From Shinella zoogloeoides (GTDB lineage: Bacteria; Pseudomonadota; Alphaproteobacteria; Rhizobiales; Rhizobiaceae), in contig NZ_QNUJ01000009.1 of the NCBI RefSeq assembly GCF_003574625.1, forward strand, positions 124,001-188,000: 64,000 nt of DNA, written 5' to 3'. Both the position numbers and the translations under genes were made by a program. Of this stretch, positions 25,246-36,277 are shown in pieces (positions within the stretch are counted from its first letter, which is position 1; each line of letters opens with the position of its first letter). The notes below the pieces were generated by a model. The model made no database searches. It was not told the origin of the DNA and saw only the letters and a program-made list of their open reading frames with translations.

Positions 25246-26031
25246 ATGGATGCGATTGCGGACGAAGCAGGCGGCAAGCGGGCGAGAGGGCTCGACCGGG
25301 CCTTCGAGATCCTCGATTTCCTGCGCCAGAAGCGCCAGCCGCTGAAGCCGAACGAGATCGCCGCGCAGATCGGCGCGCCGCGCTCATCGGTCTACGAGCT
25401 GGTGAACCTCCTCTTGCGCAACGGCATCCTGGAGTTCACCGGCGGCGAGGGCCGCGTCTATCTCGGCCGCAAGCTTTATTTCCTCGGCGCGGCCTACGAG
25501 AACCATTTCGACTTTACCCGCGAATGCGAGGCGGCGCTCGACCGGCTTGCCGACGAGACACGCGAAACCGCGCAGTTCTGCATGCTGGACGGCAACAAAT
25601 ATACGGTCGTGCGCATGCGCGAGGGCGCCCGGCCCTTCCGCATCTCCACCGACATGGGCCAGTCGGTGCCGATCCCGTGGACCGCCTCGGGCCGCCTGCT
25701 GGTCGCGCATATGACGGATGCGGAGATCCTCGCCTTCATCCCCCCGGAGGATTTCCGCCTGCCGAGCGGCGAATGGCTCGATCCGCAGGCATTCCTCGCC
25801 GAGGTACGGCAATCGGCAGCCGACGGCTTCTTCACCTTCAACAGCATCGTCGACAGCTTCACCCATTGCTTCGCCGTGCCCGTCATGGATGAGGAGCGCC
25901 ATGCCATGGCGACGCTCTGCCTCGTTGCCCCGCGCGCCGACGGCCTTGCCAACCGCGACCGCTACCTCGCCTGCCTGAAAGACGCCGCCGCCACGCTCGG
26001 CCACATGCCGGCACGGGCGAAACGCGCCTGA
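25246..26031 (+). CDS. IclR family transcriptional regulator
   Basis: The 261-residue protein has an N-terminal winged helix (RGLDRAFEILDFLRQKRQPLKPNEIAAQIGAPRSSVYELVNLL) and the IclR effector domain, including PWTASGRLLVAHM and FTHCFAVPVMDEERHAMATLCLVAPR. I took the ATG at 25246 with GAGGA upstream; a longer in-frame start at 25189 is possible. It is divergent from the ABC operon, and the shared 24-bp motif suggests it controls both that operon and the 395-aa gene. Confidence 0.9.
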   Translation: MDAIADEAGGKRARGLDRAFEILDFLRQKRQPLKPNEIAAQIGAPRSSVYELVNLLLRNGILEFTGGEGRVYLGRKLYFLGAAYENHFDFTRECEAALDRLADETRETAQFCMLDGNKYTVVRMREGARPFRISTDMGQSVPIPWTASGRLLVAHMTDAEILAFIPPEDFRLPSGEWLDPQAFLAEVRQSAADGFFTFNSIVDSFTHCFAVPVMDEERHAMATLCLVAPRADGLANRDRYLACLKDAAATLGHMPARAKRA

Positions 26032-26040
26032 TACGGGCTA

Positions 26041-27249
26041 TTATTTATTGGATAGCCAGCGATCCATCCCGAGCGCGGCCGCACGGCCGGTGGCAAGGCA
26101 CGCCGTCAGCAGGTAGCCGCCGGTCGGCGCTTCCCAGTCGATCATCTCGCCCGCGACGAAGACGCCGGGCAGCGCCCTCAGCATGTAGCCCTCGTCGATG
26201 GCGTCGAACCTCACGCCGCCCGCCGACGAGATCGCCTCGGCAATCGGCCGCGGGCGCACGGGGCGGAGCGGCACCGCCTTGATCGCCGCCGCCAGAGCTG
26301 CGGGAGCCAGTCCGGCCGCATCGGGAATGCAGGCCCGCAGCAGCGCCGCCTTGACCCCGTCGAGCCCGGCGCCCTTGCGCAGCCGGGTGGAAAAGCTCGC
26401 CTTGCCGCCCTGCCGGGCGAGATCCGCGGCCAGCCGCTCCACCGTACGGCCCGGCGCGAGATCGAGCGTAAGGATCGCCGTCCCGGTCCCGTCCAGCGCA
26501 TCGCGGAGCGCTGCCGCATGGGCATAGATCAGGCTGCCCTCGACGCCCGAGGCCGAGATGACGAATTCGCCGGGGATCGTCCCGGCCGCAGAGCGCGCCG
26601 TGACGCCCTTGACCGGCGCGCCCGCGAATTTCTCCACGAAGAACGCCGGCCACTCGACATCGAAACCGCAATTGGCCGGCCGGAAGGGCGCGATATCGAC
26701 GCCCCTTTCGGCAAGCGCACCAACCCAGGCGGCATCCGAGCCGAGCCGCGGCCAGCTCGCCCCGCCAAGCGCCAGGAGGATCGCATCGAAGGCCATCGTC
26801 ACCGCACCGTCCGGCGTCTCGACCGCCAGCCCCTCCGGCGCAAAGCCCGTCCAGCGATGGCGCACGCGGATATCGATCCCCTGCCCCTCCAGCCGCGCCC
26901 GCCAGGCGCGCAGCAGAGGCGAGGCCTTCATCACGGTCGGGAACACCCGGCCGGACGATCCGACGAAGGTCTGCGTGCCGAGCCCGGATGCCCAATCCCG
27001 CAGATCGTCCGGCGGGAAGGCATCGAGCGTCGCGCGCAGATGCCCGTTCGCCGCGCCGAAACGGGTGGCGAAGCGCTCATAGGGTTCGGAATGGGTGATG
27101 TTGAGGCCCGACTTGCCGGCGAGCAGGAACTTTCGCCCGACCGTCGGCATCGCCTCCAGCACCGTCACGGCATGGCCGCGCGCGGACAGCATCTCTGCCG
27201 CCATCAGCCCGGCCGGCCCGCCGCCGACGATCCCGATCCGCTTTGCCAT
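26041..27249 (-). CDS. NAD(P)/FAD-dependent flavoprotein, HI0933/YhiN (BaiN-like) family
   Basis: A 402-residue flavoprotein with IGIVGGGPAGLMAAEMLSARG at the start, the family hallmark GRKFLLAGKSGLNITHSEP, a central FVISASGVEGSLIYAHA and the C-terminal FAD contact GVFVAGEMIDWEAPTGGYLLTACLATG. The start at 27249 (MAKRIG) is preferred; an in-frame ATG seven codons upstream exists. The family includes tricarballylate/3-ketosteroid-type oxidoreductases and is mostly uncharacterised. It converges with the IclR gene, leaving only 9 bp. Confidence 0.87.
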   Translation of the reverse strand: MAKRIGIVGGGPAGLMAAEMLSARGHAVTVLEAMPTVGRKFLLAGKSGLNITHSEPYERFATRFGAANGHLRATLDAFPPDDLRDWASGLGTQTFVGSSGRVFPTVMKASPLLRAWRARLEGQGIDIRVRHRWTGFAPEGLAVETPDGAVTMAFDAILLALGGASWPRLGSDAAWVGALAERGVDIAPFRPANCGFDVEWPAFFVEKFAGAPVKGVTARSAAGTIPGEFVISASGVEGSLIYAHAAALRDALDGTGTAILTLDLAPGRTVERLAADLARQGGKASFSTRLRKGAGLDGVKAALLRACIPDAAGLAPAALAAAIKAVPLRPVRPRPIAEAISSAGGVRFDAIDEGYMLRALPGVFVAGEMIDWEAPTGGYLLTACLATGRAAALGMDRWLSNK

Positions 27250-27343
27250 CCTGTTCCCGCGCAATGACATTTCGATAGAGCGGTCCACCGCCACATTGCC
27301 GCCGATGCGCCCGTCATAACGCAATCGCGGCGGCGGCGACAGG

Positions 27344-28966
27344 TCAGCCTGCGAGGCCCGGCGCCTCGTGCCCGGTCTGGGCGACATATTCGGTATAGCC
27401 GCCCGGATACTGGTGGATGTCGTCACCGTTGAGCTCCAGCACCCGGTTCGACAGCGCGCCGAGGAAATGGCGGTCGTGCGAGACGAAGAGCATGGTGCCC
27501 TCGTATTCCGACAGCGCCTTGATCAGCATCTCCTTGGTGTCGAGATCGAGATGGTTGGTCGGCTCGTCGAGGATGAGGAAGTTCGGCGGATCGAACAGCA
27601 TCGCCGCCATGACGAGCCGCGCCTTCTCGCCGCCGGACAGCACCCGGCACTTCTTCTCCACGTCGTCGCCGGAAAAGCCGAAGCAGCCGGCCAGCGTGCG
27701 AAGCGGCCCCTGCCCCGCCCGCGGAAACTCCGCCTCCAGCCATTCGAACACGGTCAGGTCGCCGTCGAGGAGATCCATCGCATGCTGTGCAAAATAGCCG
27801 ACCTTGACGCTCGCCCCGATGGTCACGCTACCGGCATCGGGTACCGCGGCACCGGCGACGAGCTTCAGCAGCGTCGACTTGCCCGCGCCGTTGATGCCCA
27901 TCACGCACCAGCGTTCCCGGCGGCGGATCAGGAAGCTGAAATCCTCGTAGATCGCCCGGCTGCCATAGGCCTTGCCGACATTCTTGAGGCTGACCACGTC
28001 CTCGCCCGAGCGCGGTGCCGGCTGGAATTCGAACATCACCGTCTGGCGCCGGCGCGGCGGCTCGACGCGCTCGATCTTGTCGAGCTTCTTCACCCGGCTC
28101 TGCACCTGCGCGGCGTGCGAGGCGCGCGCCTTGAAGCGCTCGATGAACTTGATCTCCTTGGCGAGCATCGCCTGCTGGCGCTCGAACTGCGCCTGCTGCT
28201 GCTTCTCGTTCTGCGCGCGCTGCTGCTCGTAGAAGCCGTAGTCGCCGGAATAGGTGGTCAGCGAGCCGGCATCGATCTCGATGATCTTGTTGACGATGCG
28301 GTTCATGAACTCGCGGTCGTGCGAGGTCATCAGCAGCGCGCCGTCATAGCCCTTGAGGAACTGCTCCAGCCAGATCAGGCTTTCGAGGTCGAGATGGTTG
28401 CTCGGCTCGTCGAGCAGCATGACGTCCGGCCGCATGAGCAGGATGCGGGCGAGCGCCACGCGCATCTTCCAGCCGCCCGAAAGCTTGCCGACGTCGCCGT
28501 CCATCATCTCCTGGCTGAAGCTGAGGCCCGCCAGCACCTCGCGCGCCCGGCTCTCCAGCCCGTAGCCGTCGAGCTCCTCGTAGCGCGCCTGCACCTCGCC
28601 GTAGCGCTCGATGATCGCATCCATCTCGTCCAGCCGGTCGGGATCGACCATCGCCGCCTCGAGTTCGCGCAGTTCCGCCGCGACGGAACTCACCGGCCCC
28701 GCCCCGTCCATCACCTCGGTGACCGCGCTGCGCCCCGCCATCTCACCGACATCCTGGCTGAAATAGCCGATGGAGACATGCTTCTCGACGGAAACCTGCC
28801 CCTCGTCCGGTAGCTCCCGCCCGGTGATCATGCGGAAGAGCGTCGTCTTACCCGCCCCGTTGGGCCCGACCAGCCCGATCTTCTCCCCGCGGTTCAGCGC
28901 GGCGGAGGCCTCGATATAGAGGATGCGGTGGCTGTTGGACTTGCTGATATTCTCGATGCGGATCAT
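27344..28966 (-). CDS. ABC-F family ATP-binding protein
   Basis: A 540-residue soluble protein with two complete ABC domains: Walker A GPNGAGKTT and GINGAGKST, signatures KLSGGWKMRVALA and LSGGEKARLVMA, Walker B LLDEPSNHLDLES and LILDEPTNHLDLDT. The charged linker between domains (QQRAQNEKQQQAQFERQQ, about residues 240-260) is the ABC-F arm/linker. No membrane segments. Length and motifs resemble YbiT, a ribosome-associated translation factor. The start at 28966 (MIRIENISKS) is chosen; upstream in-frame residues are low-complexity shadow sequence. Confidence 0.92.
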   Translation of the reverse strand: MIRIENISKSNSHRILYIEASAALNRGEKIGLVGPNGAGKTTLFRMITGRELPDEGQVSVEKHVSIGYFSQDVGEMAGRSAVTEVMDGAGPVSSVAAELRELEAAMVDPDRLDEMDAIIERYGEVQARYEELDGYGLESRAREVLAGLSFSQEMMDGDVGKLSGGWKMRVALARILLMRPDVMLLDEPSNHLDLESLIWLEQFLKGYDGALLMTSHDREFMNRIVNKIIEIDAGSLTTYSGDYGFYEQQRAQNEKQQQAQFERQQAMLAKEIKFIERFKARASHAAQVQSRVKKLDKIERVEPPRRRQTVMFEFQPAPRSGEDVVSLKNVGKAYGSRAIYEDFSFLIRRRERWCVMGINGAGKSTLLKLVAGAAVPDAGSVTIGASVKVGYFAQHAMDLLDGDLTVFEWLEAEFPRAGQGPLRTLAGCFGFSGDDVEKKCRVLSGGEKARLVMAAMLFDPPNFLILDEPTNHLDLDTKEMLIKALSEYEGTMLFVSHDRHFLGALSNRVLELNGDDIHQYPGGYTEYVAQTGHEAPGLAG

Positions 28967-29177
28967 GGAAGGAAGCCTCGTCGTGTCCCGCGCCCTATGC
29001 CACGAGGCAGTGCGGCAAGTCCATGCGGGTGCGGCGGCGAATCTCCATGAAATGTGCCGGCTCCGTATCTCGTGCGCGAGACCCCTGCCCGCGCGGCGCG
29101 CTGGACCACCGGTCTCGATTGATGTTATATTCAATTATCCTAAAATTAAGAATCTGTCCTGGCCATGGGAGGCTTCC

Positions 29178-30239
29178 ATGCGTGAACCGGATATGCAGAA
29201 ACTCGACACGCTCGTCGGCCGCCTCGTCGGCGATATCGGCGCCGCGGTAACGGGCGCCCTGGTCGTGCTCGGCGACCAGGTGGGTATTTTCAGGGCGATG
29301 GCCGACGGCGAGCCGGTAAACGCCCGGGAGCTTGCGGCGAAAACCGGGCTGAAGGAGCGCTACCTGCAGGAATGGCTCAGCGCTCAGGCCGCCGCCGACT
29401 ATATCGACTATGACGAAGCAACGAACCGTTTCAGCCTGACGCCGGAGCAAGCGATGGTATTTGCCGAGGAGAACAGCCCGGCCTTTTTCGTCGGCGCATT
29501 CGAGGTCGTCCAGTCCATGTGGGTGGACGAACCGAAGGTCGCCGACGCGTTCCGCACCGGCAAGGGCGTCGGCTGGCATGAGCACAGCACCTGCCTTTTC
29601 CGCGGAACCGAACGGTTTTTCCGTCCCGGCTACAACAGCCATCTGGTGACCGAATGGATTCCGGCCCTCGACGGCGTCGAGGAAAAACTCAGGTCAGGCG
29701 CCAGTGTCGCCGACGTCGGCTGCGGCCATGGCGCATCGACCATCCTGATGGCACAGGCCTATCCGGCATCTCGATTCCTCGGCTTCGACTATCACGGCCC
29801 CTCGATCGAAAGGGCAAGGGCAGCGGCCGAAAAGGCCGGAGTGGCCGATCGGGTCACCTTCGAGCAGAGCGCGGCAGCGCAGTTTCCGGGCCGCGACTAC
29901 GACATGATCGCGATGTTCGACTGCCTGCATGACATGGGCGACCCGGTGGGCGCCGGACGACACGTGCGAGAAACGCTCGCCCCGGACGGAACATGGATGA
30001 TCGTCGAACCATTCGCGCATGATCATCTCAAGGACAATCTCAACCCGGTCGGCCGTGTCTATTACGGCGCATCGACAATGATCTGCACGCCCGCCTCGCT
30101 CTCCCAGGACGTGGGACTCGGGCTTGGCGCACAGGCAGGGGAACTGCGCCTTCGCAAGGTCGCGCTCGATGCGGGCTTCACCCGTTTCCGCCGGGCAACA
30201 GAAACGCCGTTCAACATGGTATTCGAGGTGCAGGCTTGA
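29178..30239 (+). CDS. SAM-dependent methyltransferase with N-terminal winged helix
   Basis: The 353-residue protein starts at the ATG 29178 with GGGAGG five bases upstream. Residues about 35-100 look like a winged-helix dimerisation domain (ARELAAKTGLKERYLQEWLSAQAAADYIDYD). The C-terminal half is a class I methyltransferase: motif I VADVGCGHGASTILMAQ, FLGFDYHG, DMIAMFDCLHDMGDP and an MIVEPFAHD strand. Layout resembles plant-type/small-molecule O-methyltransferases and the Rv2258-like group. Upstream DNA is AT-rich and likely a promoter. Substrate unknown. Confidence 0.85.
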   Translation: MREPDMQKLDTLVGRLVGDIGAAVTGALVVLGDQVGIFRAMADGEPVNARELAAKTGLKERYLQEWLSAQAAADYIDYDEATNRFSLTPEQAMVFAEENSPAFFVGAFEVVQSMWVDEPKVADAFRTGKGVGWHEHSTCLFRGTERFFRPGYNSHLVTEWIPALDGVEEKLRSGASVADVGCGHGASTILMAQAYPASRFLGFDYHGPSIERARAAAEKAGVADRVTFEQSAAAQFPGRDYDMIAMFDCLHDMGDPVGAGRHVRETLAPDGTWMIVEPFAHDHLKDNLNPVGRVYYGASTMICTPASLSQDVGLGLGAQAGELRLRKVALDAGFTRFRRATETPFNMVFEVQA

Positions 30240-30328
30240 AAGGCGGCAATCGCCACGCGTGAAGAGCGTCTATCCGCAAAAGGCGGATGAAGAACACCCA
30301 TCGCCATCGGAACAGCCGATGAAGACCC

Positions 30329-30544
30329 TCACCAGTTGCCGGGATCCGCCGTGTGATCGGTCAGCGCGTATTCCTCCGCCTTTTCCGGATCGAGCACCAG
30401 CTCCGTCGTCATGTTCTTCGCGTCGGTGACCCGATAGGTGACCGGCACAGGGTCCCTGCTGAGTTCGCGATACATCATCAGCGCGGCTTCCTCGGCGGTA
30501 TCCGCTTCGACTTCAATGCCGGTCGTGACCGTGAACATCGCCAT
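30329..30544 (-). CDS. Small conserved-looking hypothetical protein (71 aa)
   Basis: The ATG at 30544 opens a 71-codon frame (MAMFTVTTGIEVEADT...DHTADPGNW) rich in acidic residues, with EADTAEEAALMMYREL as an amphipathic helix and VTYRVTDAK and TTELVLD as likely strands. It lies alone between the methyltransferase (tail-to-tail) and tRNA-Ser. No family is recognised. Codon use looks like the neighbours. Longer in-frame extensions run across the tRNA and are rejected. Confidence 0.65.
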   Translation of the reverse strand: MAMFTVTTGIEVEADTAEEAALMMYRELSRDPVPVTYRVTDAKNMTTELVLDPEKAEEYALTDHTADPGNW

Positions 30545-30677
30545 GGCATCACCTCGCTGCGCATCGGTTCTCGTCAGCAGCAGTGTAGCCCTCGCGCCGA
30601 TCGAGCGCCAGACTCGCGCAACGGATCGGAGAGCCATCCCGTCTCGTTCGGAAAAATATCGATCTATTGGAAACTTA

Positions 30678-30767
30678 TGGCGGAGAGGGTGGGATTCGAA
30701 CCCACGATACCCTTGCAGGTATGCCGCATTTCGAGTGCGGTGCATTCGACCACTCTGCCACCTCTCC
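30678..30767 (-). tRNA. tRNA-Ser (CGA anticodon)
   Basis: Reverse-strand cloverleaf: acceptor GGAGAGG (5' end at 30767) pairs with CCTCTCC; the anticodon loop reads CTCGAAA with CGA; a long variable arm (GGCATACCTGCAAGGGTATC) is typical of tRNA-Ser; the T arm is GTGGGTTCGAATCCCAC. Discriminator G and the CCA end (30678-30680) are encoded in the DNA. Confidence 0.97.
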
Positions 30768-30870
30768 GGATGTCGGTCGGCGCCTTCAGCGCGGGGCGGT
30801 ACATAGCGGGTGTCGGGCGGGGGCGCAAGGGGGCAGAAAGCATCTAATTGCAATGGTGACGGAAATCTCC

Positions 30871-30899
30871 TTGACAGTTTTCATCGGCTCACCTATTGC
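30871..30899 (+). promoter_or_regulatory. Probable sigma-70 promoter for rplU-rpmA
   Basis: TTGACA (30871-30876), a 17-bp spacer and TATTGC (30894-30899) lie about 200 bp before rplU. The intervening 5' leader (30905-31097) holds no ORF I can support. The -35 is a perfect consensus. Confidence 0.7.
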
Positions 30900-31097
30900 G
30901 CAAGGTGCAGTGGCATAGGTCTCACCTGTGCCGCGACGATGGTTCTTTGTGCCGTACTTCCTCGCTTCGCGGGGATCATGCCGGCAGGAACCGACCTAAC
31001 CGGCGGGGCGCCAATGCCTCTCCATTCGTAGCGACTGACAAAAAGACGGCCGTGCCCTCAAGGGCAAAGAGCCGGCACGAACATGAAAGGATATAAA

Positions 31098-31472
31098 ATG
31101 TTCGCAGTCATCAAGACCGGCGGTAAGCAGTACCGCGTGGCCGCCAACGACGTCCTGACGGTTGAAAAGCTGTCCGGCGAAGCTGGTGCGAAGATCGAAT
31201 TCACCGAAGTGCTGATGGTCGGCGTCGGCGCCGATGCCACGATCGGTGCGCCCTTCGTCGAAGGCGCCGTCGTGACCGCCGAAGTCGTCGAGCATGGCCG
31301 TGGCAAGAAGGTTATCGCCTTCAAGAAGCGCCGCCGCCAGAACTCGAAGCGCTCGCGCGGCCATCGCCAGCACAACACGACTGTCCGTATCGTCGAGATC
31401 GCGGCAGCCGGCGGCAAGGCAAAGAAGGCTTCCAAGAAGTCTGAAGCCGAAGCCGTTGCAGCAGCCGAATAA
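31098..31472 (+). CDS. rplU: 50S ribosomal protein L21
   Basis: The 124-residue product starts [15 protein letters not shown], the L21 signature N-terminus, and contains the basic [20 protein letters not shown] segment that contacts 23S rRNA. The C-terminus has an Ala/Lys-rich tail ([20 protein letters not shown]) extending about 20 residues past the bacterial core, common in rhizobia. GAAAGGA lies upstream of ATG 31098; an in-frame ATG five codons earlier is less likely. It is followed by rpmA. Confidence 0.98.
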   Translation: MFAVIKTGGKQYRVAANDVLTVEKLSGEAGAKIEFTEVLMVGVGADATIGAPFVEGAVVTAEVVEHGRGKKVIAFKKRRRQNSKRSRGHRQHNTTVRIVEIAAAGGKAKKASKKSEAEAVAAAE

Positions 31473-31497
31473 TCCGGACAGGTAAAGGAGAACTCCC

Positions 31498-31767
31498 ATG
31501 GCACACAAAAAAGCTGGCGGCTCCTCGCGCAACGGTCGCGATTCCCAGTCCAAGCGCCTCGGCGTGAAGAAGTTCGGCGGCGAAGCCGTCCTCGCAGGCA
31601 ACATTATCGTCCGTCAGCGCGGCACGCAGTGGCATCCCGGTGCCAATGTCGGCCTCGGCAAGGATCACACGATCTTCGCCCTTACAGCTGGCAATGTGAA
31701 TTTCCGTACGAAGGCCAACGGTCGCGTCTACGTGTCTGTAATGCCGAAAGCGGAAGCAGCGGAATAA
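31498..31767 (+). CDS. rpmA: 50S ribosomal protein L27
   Basis: The 89-residue protein starts [24 protein letters not shown], the invariant L27 N-terminus that reaches the peptidyl-transferase centre. AAAGGAG lies before the start. It is 25 bp after rplU in the conserved rplU-rpmA pair; obgE, often next, is separated here by two GNAT genes and a phosphatase-like gene. Confidence 0.99.
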   Translation: MAHKKAGGSSRNGRDSQSKRLGVKKFGGEAVLAGNIIVRQRGTQWHPGANVGLGKDHTIFALTAGNVNFRTKANGRVYVSVMPKAEAAE

Positions 31768-31771
31768 GCCG

Positions 31772-31818
31772 GTAGCGCTCTAAAACAGCCGGCGTCTCAT
31801 CGACCCGGCTGACGCTAC
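31772..31818 (+). terminator. Large nested stem-loop after rpmA
   Basis: GTAGCG (31772-31777) pairs with CGCTAC (31813-31818) and, inside it, CAGCCGG (31786-31792) with CCGGCTG (31805-31811). No T-run follows. It could be an RNA-stabilising or first termination structure before the intrinsic terminator at 31837. Confidence 0.5.
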
Positions 31819-31836
31819 AGGTTTCGGACCTGCAGG

Positions 31837-31876
31837 AAAAAAAGGGAGATGAGGCAAGTCCTTATCTCCCTTTTTC
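31837..31876 (+). terminator. Rho-independent terminator of rplU-rpmA
   Basis: GGGAGATGAG (31844-31853) pairs with CTTATCTCCC (31861-31870) with one G-U, extended by A-run/T-run pairing, and ends in TTTTT (31871-31875). Confidence 0.85.
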
Positions 31877-31895
31877 CGTTCTGGAGGAACGAGCC

Positions 31896-32528
31896 ATGCA
31901 GACCGAATTGTTGCGGGAAGACCAATCAAGGTCTCCCAAGGAAAGGCTGAGGCCTGAACGGTCGAGGACCGATTGCCCGATCTTGCTGTCGCCGAGGCTC
32001 GTCATGAGAGCCCCGCACGAAGACGACATCGACGCCCTTGCCCATCTTGCCAACAACGCCAACATCGCCAACATGGTCGCCCGCATGCCGCACCCGTACA
32101 CGGTTGCGGACGCCGCTGATTTCGTGCGACGCACACGCGCCGGCGCGATTGGCAAGTGCGTCTATGCCATTACGAAAGCCGACAACGGCGCCTTCCTCGG
32201 CTGCTGCGGGATCGAACCGCACGAGGACGGACGCACGGTCGAGCTCGGCTACTGGCTGGGCGAGCCCTACTGGAACCAGGGTTATGTCACCGAGGCGGCG
32301 CATGCGCTGATCGACATGGTCTTCCGCACCCGCGATGTCGAGCAGATCGATGCGCGCTGCCGGGTCATGAACATCCCCTCGCGCCGGGTCATCCAGAAGT
32401 GCGGCTTCCAGTTCCAGGCGACCGGCATGGTGCAGAGCCTCGCCGTCGGCGGCATGGTGCCCGTCGAATGGTACAGGCTCGACCGCAAGACCTGGGTTTC
32501 GCTGAAGAGCTGGGGAGGCATGCGATGA
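31896..32528 (+). CDS. GNAT family N-acetyltransferase (RimJ/RimL-type)
   Basis: A 210-residue acetyltransferase: substrate-side strand LVMRAPHEDDIDALAHLANN, central ELGYWLGEPYWNQGYVTEAAHALID with acetyl-CoA-binding loop, and C-terminal VMNIPSRRVIQKCGF typical of the RimJ/L branch acting on protein N-termini or small amines. GGAGGAA lies upstream of the start. It overlaps a second GNAT gene by ATGA, so the two are coupled. Substrate unknown. Confidence 0.88.
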   Translation: MQTELLREDQSRSPKERLRPERSRTDCPILLSPRLVMRAPHEDDIDALAHLANNANIANMVARMPHPYTVADAADFVRRTRAGAIGKCVYAITKADNGAFLGCCGIEPHEDGRTVELGYWLGEPYWNQGYVTEAAHALIDMVFRTRDVEQIDARCRVMNIPSRRVIQKCGFQFQATGMVQSLAVGGMVPVEWYRLDRKTWVSLKSWGGMR

Positions 32529-33115
32529 ACGCCATGCAGACCCAGAGGGACCGCGAGCGCGTTACCGGCCCCGGCCCCGGCCCGACCATCCGGACGGCGC
32601 GCCTCACCCTGCGTCCGCACCGCATGTCCGATGCGGATGCCATCGCCCAGTCGCTCGGCGATTTCGAGGTCTCGCGCATGCTGGCGCGGGCCCCCGCCCC
32701 CTATGACCGGCAGGATGCGGCCGAATGGCTCACCATTGCGACCACCGATCTCAACGAGGGCTGGGCCTTCGCCATCACCACCGGCGACGACGTGCATATC
32801 GGCTGCGTCTCCTTCGAGTGGCTCGGCGGGGAATGGCATCTCGGCTACTGGCTGAACCGCTTCTACTGGCGGCGCGGCTATATGAGCGAGGCGGTGCACG
32901 CGGCAACGGCGCGGTTCATGACGCGCATGCCCGGAACGGACATCCATTCCGGCGTCTTCGCCGACAACCCCGCTTCGCTGAGGGTCCAGGAGAAGGCGGG
33001 CTTCCGCATCACCGGATGCAGCGACCTCTATTGCGTCGCCCGGGGCTCGATGGTCCCGCATATCGAGACGCGGCTGGAGCCGGGCGACTTCCGCCCGGCA
33101 ATCCCGCGGCAGTAA
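32525..33115 (+). CDS. GNAT family N-acetyltransferase (second of a tandem pair)
   Basis: The 196-residue protein begins at the ATG 32525 in an ATGA overlap with the preceding GNAT gene. It shows RTARLTLRPHRMSDADAIAQ, HLGYWLNRFYWRRGYMSEAVHAA and VFADNPASLRVQEKAGF, the RimJ/RimL layout. The pair looks like an old tandem duplication, now clearly diverged. A GC-rich hairpin without a T-run (33123-33144) follows. Confidence 0.87.
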   Translation: MNAMQTQRDRERVTGPGPGPTIRTARLTLRPHRMSDADAIAQSLGDFEVSRMLARAPAPYDRQDAAEWLTIATTDLNEGWAFAITTGDDVHIGCVSFEWLGGEWHLGYWLNRFYWRRGYMSEAVHAATARFMTRMPGTDIHSGVFADNPASLRVQEKAGFRITGCSDLYCVARGSMVPHIETRLEPGDFRPAIPRQ

Positions 33116-33152
33116 GAAAGAACGGGGCGGATCGCTCCGCCCCGCTTCCATG

Positions 33153-35109
<1,957 letters not shown>

Positions 35110-35110
35110 G

Positions 35111-36277
35111 ATGACGAAGAACCGCAAACCGCTCGGAAAATACCGCCGGATTGTGATCAAGATCGGCTCGGCACTGCTCGTCGACCGGGCGAGCGGCCTG
35201 AAGAAGGCTTGGCTCGACGCCATGTGCCGGGATATCGCGGCGCTCCGGGCCGGCGGCACGGACGTTCTCGTCGTCTCCTCAGGCGCCATCGCGCTCGGCC
35301 GCTCGGTGCTGAAGGTGCCGGCCGGCGCGCTGAAGCTGGAGGAAAGCCAGGCGGCAGCAGCCGTCGGCCAGATCGCGCTTGCCCGCGCCTGGTCGGAAAG
35401 CCTTTCGGCTGACGGCATCGTCGCCGGGCAGATCCTGCTGACGCTGGGCGACACGGAAGAGCGCCGCCGCTATCTCAACGCCCGCGCGACGATCAACCAG
35501 CTCCTGAAGCTCGGCGCCGTGCCGATCATCAACGAGAACGACACGGTCGCGACGACGGAAATCCGCTATGGCGACAACGACCGGCTCGCCGCTCGCGTCG
35601 CCACGATGACGGGCGCGGACCTGCTGGTTCTGCTCTCGGATATCGACGGGCTCTACACGGCCCCGCCGCATCTCGACCCCGAGGCGCGTTTCCTTGAGAC
35701 CATCGACGCCATCACGCCGGAGATCGAGGCGATGGCGGGCGGTGCGGCCTCGGAACTGTCGCGCGGCGGCATGCGCACCAAGATCGACGCCGGCAAGATC
35801 GCGACGGGCGCGGGCTGCGCCATGATCATCGCCTCGGGCAAGGTCGACCATCCGCTGCGCGCCATCGAAGAGGGTGCGCGCTCCTCCTGGTTCGCCCCCT
35901 CGGGTTCGCCCGTTACCGCGCGGAAAACGTGGATTGCCGGGCAGTTGCAGCCGGCCGGACGGCTGGAAATCGATGCGGGCGCGGAAACGGCGCTTTCGGC
36001 CGGCAAGAGCCTGCTGCCCGCCGGGGTGCGCGGCGTCTGGGGTTCGTTCTCGCGCGGCGACACGGTTTCGATCTACGGCGCGAGCGGGCGCGAGATCGCG
36101 CGCGGCCTTGCCGGCTACGATGCCGATGAAGCGCGGCTGATCGTCGGCAGGAAATCGGCCGATATCGCCGCCATTCTCGGTTATGCCGGGCGCGCCGCGA
36201 TGGTGCACAGGGACGATCTCGTGGTGACCGGGCTGCCTGTCGCCACCGAGGCGGGGAGGGATTTGAGCCATGCTTGA
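35111..36277 (+). CDS. proB: Glutamate 5-kinase
   Basis: The 388-residue protein has the amino-acid-kinase domain ([62 protein letters not shown]) and a C-terminal PUA domain (about 290-370). First step of proline synthesis: ATP-dependent phosphorylation of glutamate, normally feedback-inhibited by proline. It follows obgE immediately and overlaps proA by 8 bp. Confidence 0.98.
   Translation: MTKNRKPLGKYRRIVIKIGSALLVDRASGLKKAWLDAMCRDIAALRAGGTDVLVVSSGAIALGRSVLKVPAGALKLEESQAAAAVGQIALARAWSESLSADGIVAGQILLTLGDTEERRRYLNARATINQLLKLGAVPIINENDTVATTEIRYGDNDRLAARVATMTGADLLVLLSDIDGLYTAPPHLDPEARFLETIDAITPEIEAMAGGAASELSRGGMRTKIDAGKIATGAGCAMIIASGKVDHPLRAIEEGARSSWFAPSGSPVTARKTWIAGQLQPAGRLEIDAGAETALSAGKSLLPAGVRGVWGSFSRGDTVSIYGASGREIARGLAGYDADEARLIVGRKSADIAAILGYAGRAAMVHRDDLVVTGLPVATEAGRDLSHA

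Noticed and set aside
33123-33144. CGGGGCGGA/TCCGCCCCG hairpin as an intrinsic terminator after the GNAT pair
   Set aside because: The stem is good but no T-run follows on either strand, so I do not call it a terminator.
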